Position numbers and translations under genes: made by a program. A stretch of 64,000 nucleotides of DNA from Mesobacillus jeotgali (GTDB lineage Bacteria; Bacillota; Bacilli; Bacillales; Cytobacillaceae), in contig NZ_CP134494.1 in assembly GCF_031759225.1 (NCBI RefSeq), positions 2,664,501 through 2,728,500 on the forward strand, read 5' to 3'. The notes under the pieces were generated by a model. It did not search any database. It was not told the DNA's origin and saw only the letters and a list, made by a program, of their open reading frames with translations. Positions 58,904 to 64,000 of this stretch are shown one piece after another; the stretch's first letter is position 1; every line of letters starts with the position of its first letter.

Positions 58904-60082
58904 TTAGTTTGTAGTAATCTGTTTTGAATGACTTCTTTTTTCATCCTTTATTAACCAGACTGTCAGCAAAACTCCCATTAAGGTCAGCGAAGCAAAAAAG
59001 AGGTACACTCCATAAATATTGAATTCCTCAAAAACGATTCCGCCGAAGAATGTAAAAAACCAATTGCCCAAGCCATTGCCAACTGCAGAGTATATCGTCA
59101 CTGCTGTAGCCGTAATATGCAGTGGAGTGATATCGCGGATATACTGCAAACCCGCAGGAATGAACAGTCCAAGCGAAAACCCCTGGATCACAGCCGATGC
59201 GTAAACCAATGATAAATCCGGCTCTGTAAAATAAAAAATCCACCTTATTAATGAAACAATCGCTGCAATAAAAGCGACCTGCAGCAGTCCTAGTCTACGG
59301 ATCCAGCTTCCTGCAACCCTCATAAAGGGAATCTCAGATAACACCGCGATAAGAAAGGCGATTCCAATCCCTGTATAAGTACCACCCCTGTCTTCCACAA
59401 ACAGGCTGAAGTAAAAGTTGTTGGCGAGATTTGGTCCGAAAATCATGAATGTTACTCCTAGAAAGATAAGAAACTTCTTCATCCGCATTAAATCCTTCAT
59501 TCCTGAGAATAGTCCTGTTGGCCGACCTGAAGGTTCCTGAGGCATCTTTATTGAAATAGCTGCCGAAACCAATAAGGTCAGGAAGAAAGCGTAGAATATT
59601 ACTTGGGGGTTCCATTCAGACAATCTGCCCATCTCAAAAACCGCAAGTCCAAAACCAAGTGAACCAAATAATCGGACATTCCCATAATTGACTCCCGTTT
59701 TACTTGTATATTTTAAGGAAATACTATCCGATAACGGGATGATAGCACTTTGAAAAATCGCCAGGGTCGTTGCGATGATCATGAACGAAACAAAACCATC
59801 AAAGAAAACATAACCCAAAGCAGCCATACCTGTTACGAATGTAGTTAATGTAAGCAGCGCATTATGGGAATTTTTCATGTCGGCGAGCATTCCCCAAAAT
59901 GGCTGGAAGAAAATCATAATGACCGGACCAATCGACAGAATCAAACCAATCTGATATCCATTCAAGTTTTCAACTTCGCTTAAGTAAACACTTAACAAAG
60001 GAAATAAACTGCCTATACCAAAGAAGACAAAAAGATAAAAACCTTGCAATGTAAAGATATTGCGCTTAACGTGCCTGTCCAT
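58904..60082 (-). CDS. Major facilitator superfamily transporter (YwbF-like)
   Basis: The protein has 392 residues from Met after GGAGG; twelve predicted helices. Motifs FGIGSLFPLLSVYLSE, QPFWGMLAD (loop 2-3) and NYGNVRLFGSLGFGLA are those of the MFS_1-like/nucleoside-symporter-like group that includes B. subtilis YwbF. Substrate unknown. Monocistronic. Confidence 0.87.
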   Translation of the reverse strand: MDRHVKRNIFTLQGFYLFVFFGIGSLFPLLSVYLSEVENLNGYQIGLILSIGPVIMIFFQPFWGMLADMKNSHNALLTLTTFVTGMAALGYVFFDGFVSFMIIATTLAIFQSAIIPLSDSISLKYTSKTGVNYGNVRLFGSLGFGLAVFEMGRLSEWNPQVIFYAFFLTLLVSAAISIKMPQEPSGRPTGLFSGMKDLMRMKKFLIFLGVTFMIFGPNLANNFYFSLFVEDRGGTYTGIGIAFLIAVLSEIPFMRVAGSWIRRLGLLQVAFIAAIVSLIRWIFYFTEPDLSLVYASAVIQGFSLGLFIPAGLQYIRDITPLHITATAVTIYSAVGNGLGNWFFTFFGGIVFEEFNIYGVYLFFASLTLMGVLLTVWLIKDEKRSHSKQITTN

Positions 60083-60286
60083 AAAAATCCTCCGTACACG
60101 AGTTATAGAGTTATATCTTACCACTATTTTAATATAAGAATAGATTATTTCGTTTTATGTAATATATAAGAATAAATAAAGCGTTTTCATTTTATCTTGG
60201 TCATGTTAAAATAATGTTGCTAATTGATCAGACGTCTGTTCACTATATCATTTATTAACCATTTTGCCATAAGAGGCGGTGAAAAC

Positions 60287-60457
60287 ATGAAAGAAATCAT
60301 TTTAAGCTTAGTGGCTGGTGTAATAGTTGGGATTCTTTTTAAATTCCTGAAGCTGCCTCTTCCAGCACCTCCAGTTCTCGCAGGAGTCCTTGGAATCGTG
60401 GGAGTTTATTTAGGCGGGGTTGTTGGAGAGTGGATTTTGAATTCCTTTAAAGGTTGA
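60287..60457 (+). CDS. XapX-domain small membrane protein
   Basis: The protein has 56 residues from Met after GAGGCGG. Two helices with LVAGVIVGILFKFLKLPLPAPPVLAG and GIVGVYLGG; the PxPAPPxLAG block defines the XapX domain. Function unknown. Confidence 0.85.
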   Translation: MKEIILSLVAGVIVGILFKFLKLPLPAPPVLAGVLGIVGVYLGGVVGEWILNSFKG

Positions 60458-60595
60458 TCGTACCGCCTAAGCAAATAGCTCTATCATGAAACCCGCATTT
60501 AGGCATTTGCAATTTCTCTAAATGCCTAAAACTGAATGGAGCTATCAGATGCTATGATGAGCATGTTTTATTGAAATGATTAAATATAGCGATAA

Positions 60596-60632
60596 CAAAA
60601 AAATCCACGGAAATCCGCGGATTTTTTTTAGT
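60596..60632. terminator. Bidirectional terminator
   Basis: AAAAAAATCC.CGGA and TCCG.GGATTTTTTT; lies at the 3' end of the FNT channel gene. Confidence 0.85.
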
Positions 60633-61468
60633 TACATACGTTTTAGTAAATTTTGTCCATACACTGATCGGGCTGCTGTTTGATTCTCCTCGTTTGCAAC
60701 CCCTTTGGCATTCAGGTATACATAAAGAGTGCCGACAAAGAAAGCGCCGCCTATTATATTTCCCAATGTTACAGGCACCAGATTATACACGCTGCCGGCC
60801 ATACTGATGGTTTCAGGATGCGGCACGAGAAGCGCGACCGAAAAGAGTACCATGTTTGCGACACTGTGCTCGAAACCTGACACCACAAAAGCAAAGACCA
60901 AAAGCATTGTGACTCCTATTTTTGCTCCATCTCCTTTAATACTGAATGGAACCCACACAGCAAGGCAAACCAGCCAATTGCAAAGGATTGCTCGAAAGAA
61001 CAGTTGATAAGCCGGGGTGTTCATTTTCATGCTCACAGTTTCCATCATATATTGAGTTTTTTCTGGCGACATAAAGAGTCCCGACAGCATGATTAGAACT
61101 CCAAAAAACAATGCTCCCAATAGGTTTCCTGAATAACATGCAATCCAGTTTTCAATGGTATCTTTCCACGTCGTTGCCTTCTTCAAAGAACTGATCGTCA
61201 TCATCATTGTGTTGCTTGTGAACAATTCTCCCCCGCCATACAAAATCAAGACCAGTGCCAAACCGAAAAAAATCGAACTTGCGATAGGTGTTGCAGCTGA
61301 GTGAGCATCAGAAAAATATTCACCCAACCGATAAGAGACTATAATGCCGAAGCCGATATAAACACCAGCCAGCGCTGCACGCAAGAGGTACTTCCCCTTT
61401 GATTGCATGAGGTATTTCTTCTTTTTTAATGCAGTGGAGATGGCAATTTCGATTGGTTGTTCACTCAT
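60632..61468 (-). CDS. Formate/nitrite transporter (FNT) family channel
   Basis: The protein has 278 residues from Met after GAGGAG; upstream codons in the frame have no SD. Six helices of the FocA/NirC channel: AALAGVYIGFGIIVSY, GGGELFTSNTMMM, WIACYSGNLLGALFFG, AILCNWLVCLAVW, FEHSVANMV, and the last VTLGNIIGGAFFVGTLY. The central His lies in the FEHSVANM block. Could carry formate, nitrite or hydrosulfide. The fdhA gene in the same window makes formate attractive. A cre-like box lies upstream. Confidence 0.88.
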   Translation of the reverse strand: MSEQPIEIAISTALKKKKYLMQSKGKYLLRAALAGVYIGFGIIVSYRLGEYFSDAHSAATPIASSIFFGLALVLILYGGGELFTSNTMMMTISSLKKATTWKDTIENWIACYSGNLLGALFFGVLIMLSGLFMSPEKTQYMMETVSMKMNTPAYQLFFRAILCNWLVCLAVWVPFSIKGDGAKIGVTMLLVFAFVVSGFEHSVANMVLFSVALLVPHPETISMAGSVYNLVPVTLGNIIGGAFFVGTLYVYLNAKGVANEENQTAARSVYGQNLLKRM

Positions 61469-61581
61469 TGTTAAGACTCCTCTATTTGTGAATAAAGTCA
61501 CATTTTTTACTGTTAGATTCATCTTAAACCTCAACTCTAAGTTTGTTAATAGATAACCCCATGAACTGTTTATGTCCATTT

Positions 61582-61595
61582 TCGAAGCGTTTACA
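61582..61595 (-). promoter_or_regulatory. cre-like site upstream of the FNT gene
   Basis: The reverse strand reads TGTAAACGCTTCGA, 13 of 14 matches to TGWAARCGYTWNCW. A weaker second copy (TAAAAACGCTTAGG) is nearby at about 61605-61618. CcpA control is inferred. Confidence 0.55.
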
Positions 61596-61695
61596 TCCCT
61601 ATTCCTAAGCGTTTTTATTAGGAACTTGGTTGGAACCGAATAATATATAGGGGAAATCACTCAAGATATCACATAGAATTCGGACAAATTCGGAC

Positions 61696-61722
61696 AAAAG
61701 AGCCTTTTTTAAAGGCTCTCCA
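61696..61722 (-). terminator. Terminator of the mutS2-like gene
   Basis: AGAGCCTTT aaaa AAAGGCTCT then TTTTG on the reverse strand. Confidence 0.82.
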
Positions 61723-61746
61723 TACAGACATAACTAAAAAATAGAA

Positions 61747-63675
61747 CTAGATATCTTCTCGTATAATACTTTCTTCAATATGTTTTTTCTCCATCCTGTT
61801 CAATAGCTTTCGATGCTCTTTGGACTCAAATATAATACTGAAATCATAGTCTTCCGGATAAAGTTCTGAAGCAGGCAGATTCAGTTTAAGCCGTTTATAA
61901 TTCACTTCGATCTTACGCTCCCTGATCTGGACTAGATAATTCCCTTGACTGTCCGGTCCCTTGAAAATCACTCCCAGATCCCCTGTGCTTAATACATGCA
62001 CACTATCCCCCATCTCAAACACTTTCACTGGCTTCTTCGAGGCTTTGAATGACTTCTGTCTTTTGTGCCTGTTTGCGGTGATTTGCTGTTCTCTTTCTTT
62101 CAATGCAGCAGGGTCATCCACAAATAACGATGTGTAATCTTTATCCGTTTTATAGGTTATATGATGGGCCCGTTCCAGCAACTTTGGATGGATGCCTAAT
62201 TTCAGCGCAATGGCAAAAGCCTGGCTGTCCCCCCCTTTTCCTATTCGCAGACGGTAAGTAGGCTTAAGAGTTTCGAGATTGAATTCCATTGAACCATTCA
62301 TGAAATCCTCATGATGATCCGCGAAATCTTTAATCTCGCTGTAATGGGTTGTGGCAAATATAGTTGCCCCTTTATTGTTCAAGTTCTCAAGGATGGCTGT
62401 TGCTAGGCCCATCCCTTCTCCTGGATCAGTTCCTGAACCAAGTTCATCAAGAAGGACAAGCGTCTTGTCATTGGCTTCCTTCAATATTTCTATAATATTT
62501 ACAATCCTAGAACTAAAGGTGCTGAGGTTTTGCTCAATGCTTTGTCCGTCGCCTATATCGACTAGCACTTTATGAAAGATTCCCGCGGCACTCTCCTCAC
62601 CAACCGGCAAAAGCAATCCGCTTTGCGCCATTAATATCAGCAATCCTGCTATCTTGATTGACACAGTTTTTCCGCCTGTATTTGGTCCAGTAATGACGAG
62701 CGCATGATAATCTGTTCCAATTTCAATCCTTAACGGAACCGCTTTTTCTCCAAGCAACGGATGGCGTGCTTCATTAAATACAATGACTGGGTCATCATGA
62801 ATTTTAACTTTCTTCCCATCAATTGACCTGCAATATTTCGCTTTTGCAAACAGAAAGTCATAATGAGCCATTGTTTCCATAGCCATTCGGATTTCCTTCT
62901 CTTTTTCCTCTGCCAGGCCAGTCAAGTGAAACAGCACTTTTTCCACTTCTGCCTGTTCTTCTAAAAAGAGCCACTCCATTTGATCCTGGAAGAAGCCAAT
63001 TTCTTCAGGTTCCACAAAAAGAGTGGAGCCCGATGCTGAAGTATCAAGGACCGAACCTCTTACTTTCCCTCGATATTCCTTTTTTACAGGAACAACATAC
63101 CTGCCATTTCTTTGACTGATAACAGCTTCTTGAAGATATGGTTTTATTTTTGCGGATTTCAACAGTTGGTTAAGCTTTTCCTTCAATCGTTCTTCCTGGA
63201 TGCCAATTTGTTTCCGAACCTTTAATAGTTCCTTAGATGCATAATCATCAATTTGTCCGTTCCTGATACATCTTTGAATTTCTGCGGCTAGTTCGGGAAG
63301 CTCTTCGATCCCATACACATAAGCAGACACTCTTGGAGCGACAAACTCTTTATCCTTCATGAAACGGCGGATCTTATTGCAGGTTTCCAGGAAAGAAAGC
63401 AGGAGCACAAGTTGCTCCGCCCGAAGCGGGACTCCTTTATAAAATCCTTTAAGAATCATTTCCATACCTTCGAGACCGTGGATGGGGACACTGGAACTGA
63501 TTTTCAGGATTTCAATCGCTTCATAAACTTCCTCTTGCCACGATTCAATCTGCTTCTGATTCGTGGACGGCTGCATTTCCCGTGTTTTCACACGGCCTGA
63601 TTGTGTCAAAGCAAAGCCGGCTATCTCTTCCCTGATTTTATCGTAACCAAGAACCGTAAAAGTTTGTTCGTTCAA
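61747..63675 (-). CDS. MutS2-like ATPase lacking the Smr domain
   Basis: The protein has 642 residues starting at TTG 63675 with AAGGAGG upstream. It has the MutS core and ATPase: Walker A ITGPNTGGKTVSIK, STFSSRI, Walker B LVLLDELGSGTDPGEG, and ATTHYSEIK. Then a KOW-like segment (FEMGDSVHVLSTGDLGVIFKGPD). True MutS2 has about 785 residues with a C-terminal Smr nuclease; this ends before it, with no frame break visible. So it is a paralogue, perhaps in ribosome rescue or recombination control, without the endonuclease. Its leader carries a terminator. Confidence 0.87.
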   Translation of the reverse strand: MNEQTFTVLGYDKIREEIAGFALTQSGRVKTREMQPSTNQKQIESWQEEVYEAIEILKISSSVPIHGLEGMEMILKGFYKGVPLRAEQLVLLLSFLETCNKIRRFMKDKEFVAPRVSAYVYGIEELPELAAEIQRCIRNGQIDDYASKELLKVRKQIGIQEERLKEKLNQLLKSAKIKPYLQEAVISQRNGRYVVPVKKEYRGKVRGSVLDTSASGSTLFVEPEEIGFFQDQMEWLFLEEQAEVEKVLFHLTGLAEEKEKEIRMAMETMAHYDFLFAKAKYCRSIDGKKVKIHDDPVIVFNEARHPLLGEKAVPLRIEIGTDYHALVITGPNTGGKTVSIKIAGLLILMAQSGLLLPVGEESAAGIFHKVLVDIGDGQSIEQNLSTFSSRIVNIIEILKEANDKTLVLLDELGSGTDPGEGMGLATAILENLNNKGATIFATTHYSEIKDFADHHEDFMNGSMEFNLETLKPTYRLRIGKGGDSQAFAIALKLGIHPKLLERAHHITYKTDKDYTSLFVDDPAALKEREQQITANRHKRQKSFKASKKPVKVFEMGDSVHVLSTGDLGVIFKGPDSQGNYLVQIRERKIEVNYKRLKLNLPASELYPEDYDFSIIFESKEHRKLLNRMEKKHIEESIIREDI

Positions 63676-63694
63676 TTTCTTTACCTCCTTAGAA

Positions 63695-63803
63695 TATAAA
63701 AAAACCGCTATGGAACAAGTCCACAGCGGCTTAAAAATGCCTCGCAGCCATTGCTGCAGGCAAACCTCTCCATAAGAAAAAGCTGTGTACAAGGACACAG
63801 CTT
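63695..63803 (-). promoter_or_regulatory. Structured leader with terminator before the mutS2-like gene
   Basis: On the transcript, in order: AAGCTGTGT/ACACAGCTT hairpin (63780-63803), GCCTGCAGC/GCTGCGAGGC hairpin (63739-63761), then CCGCTGTGG/CCATAGCGG with a T tract (63695-63729) a few bases before the SD. ACACAGC of the first hairpin could pair with GCTGTGG of the terminator, an alternative fold. It looks like an attenuator; no T-box or known riboswitch core was recognised. Confidence 0.6.
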
Positions 63804-64000
63804 ATGCTCACGGATATCAAGCATGCTTTACTATGTTCATTGTTCTTAACATTCAATCCAGTGCATATTTAAATAAACCTATATCAGGCCTATAATAAAT
63901 CCGGATTGACCGTATGAAATTAACGGTTAGTTAAGAACGACACCTAACATAAAACATACTCCCTATTGAAAAATTTTTCTTCTATTATAGATTACTTCGT

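Noticed and set aside
63675..63803. T-box leader before the mutS2-like gene
   Set aside because: The conserved T-box core AGGGTGGNACCGCG is absent, although a terminator and hairpins are present.
1..64000. CRISPR arrays, tRNA or rRNA genes, prophage
   Set aside because: No regularly spaced short repeats with unique spacers, no tRNA-like or rRNA segments and no phage structural genes were recognised on reading.

Overview
The window looks like chromosome from a spore-forming, low-to-moderate G+C member of the Bacillaceae, with gene content closest to Bacillus/Mesobacillus-type genomes. The evidence is the Shine-Dalgarno AGGAGG ahead of nearly every gene, many sporulation genes (CotY/CotZ-type coat protein, CsgA, YteA-like, SleL-like cortex hydrolase, SplA, YozQ) and Bacillus regulators (HutP, CcpN, TPP riboswitch on ykoFEDC). 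No rRNA, tRNA or CRISPR array was seen. The species is inference only.

Layout. 1-1413: start of the histidine-utilisation operon (hutP, then a terminator with HutP-type UAG triplets, then hutH cut by the left edge). 1579-7265: spore-surface cluster with a CotY/CotZ-type protein and four relatives of the CsxC exosporium family; two promoters there fit the sigma-K pattern. 7469-9039: a two-gene ParM-like actin cassette. 9165-16981: glutaminase, AarF-like kinase, phasin-like protein, spore cortex lytic enzyme and a SUV3-type helicase. 17108-21266: ccpN-ppsR-ppdK, controlling interconversion of pyruvate and PEP. 21587-24229: exoA broken by an IS1182-type element. 24275-34584: MocR regulator with divergent exporter, photolyase-like protein, a DUF3307 gene split by an in-frame stop next to a SatD-like gene, cyclophilin, a possible structured RNA, VanZ and GNAT proteins, Mug glycosylase and small proteins. 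35194-39009: TPP riboswitch and ykoFEDC thiamine-precursor importer. 39054-46817: TsdA-like dihaem cytochrome, ferritin-like protein, methyltransferase, alcohol dehydrogenase, csgA, YihY, YteA-like, coiled-coil protein and a LysM-3D wall protein.

47056-50333 is an apparently complete 3.28-kb transposon of the Mu/Tn402 style (DDE transposase, AAA ATPase, DUF6431 and DUF5348 proteins). Each end has three 24-bp repeats, and the element is flanked by a 6-bp target duplication. It lies next to fdhA (50461-52521), whose catalytic position is an in-frame UGA followed at once by a SECIS-like hairpin. I read this as a selenocysteine formate dehydrogenase, not a broken gene. A formate/nitrite-family channel gene with a cre-like site lies at 60632-61468.

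The right part has a PAS histidine kinase, a run of very small proteins, splA without splB, a methyltransferase, an MFS transporter and a MutS2-like ATPase behind a structured, terminator-containing leader. A dispersed GC-rich repeat of about 134 bp occurs twice; one copy lies inside the IS1182-type element.
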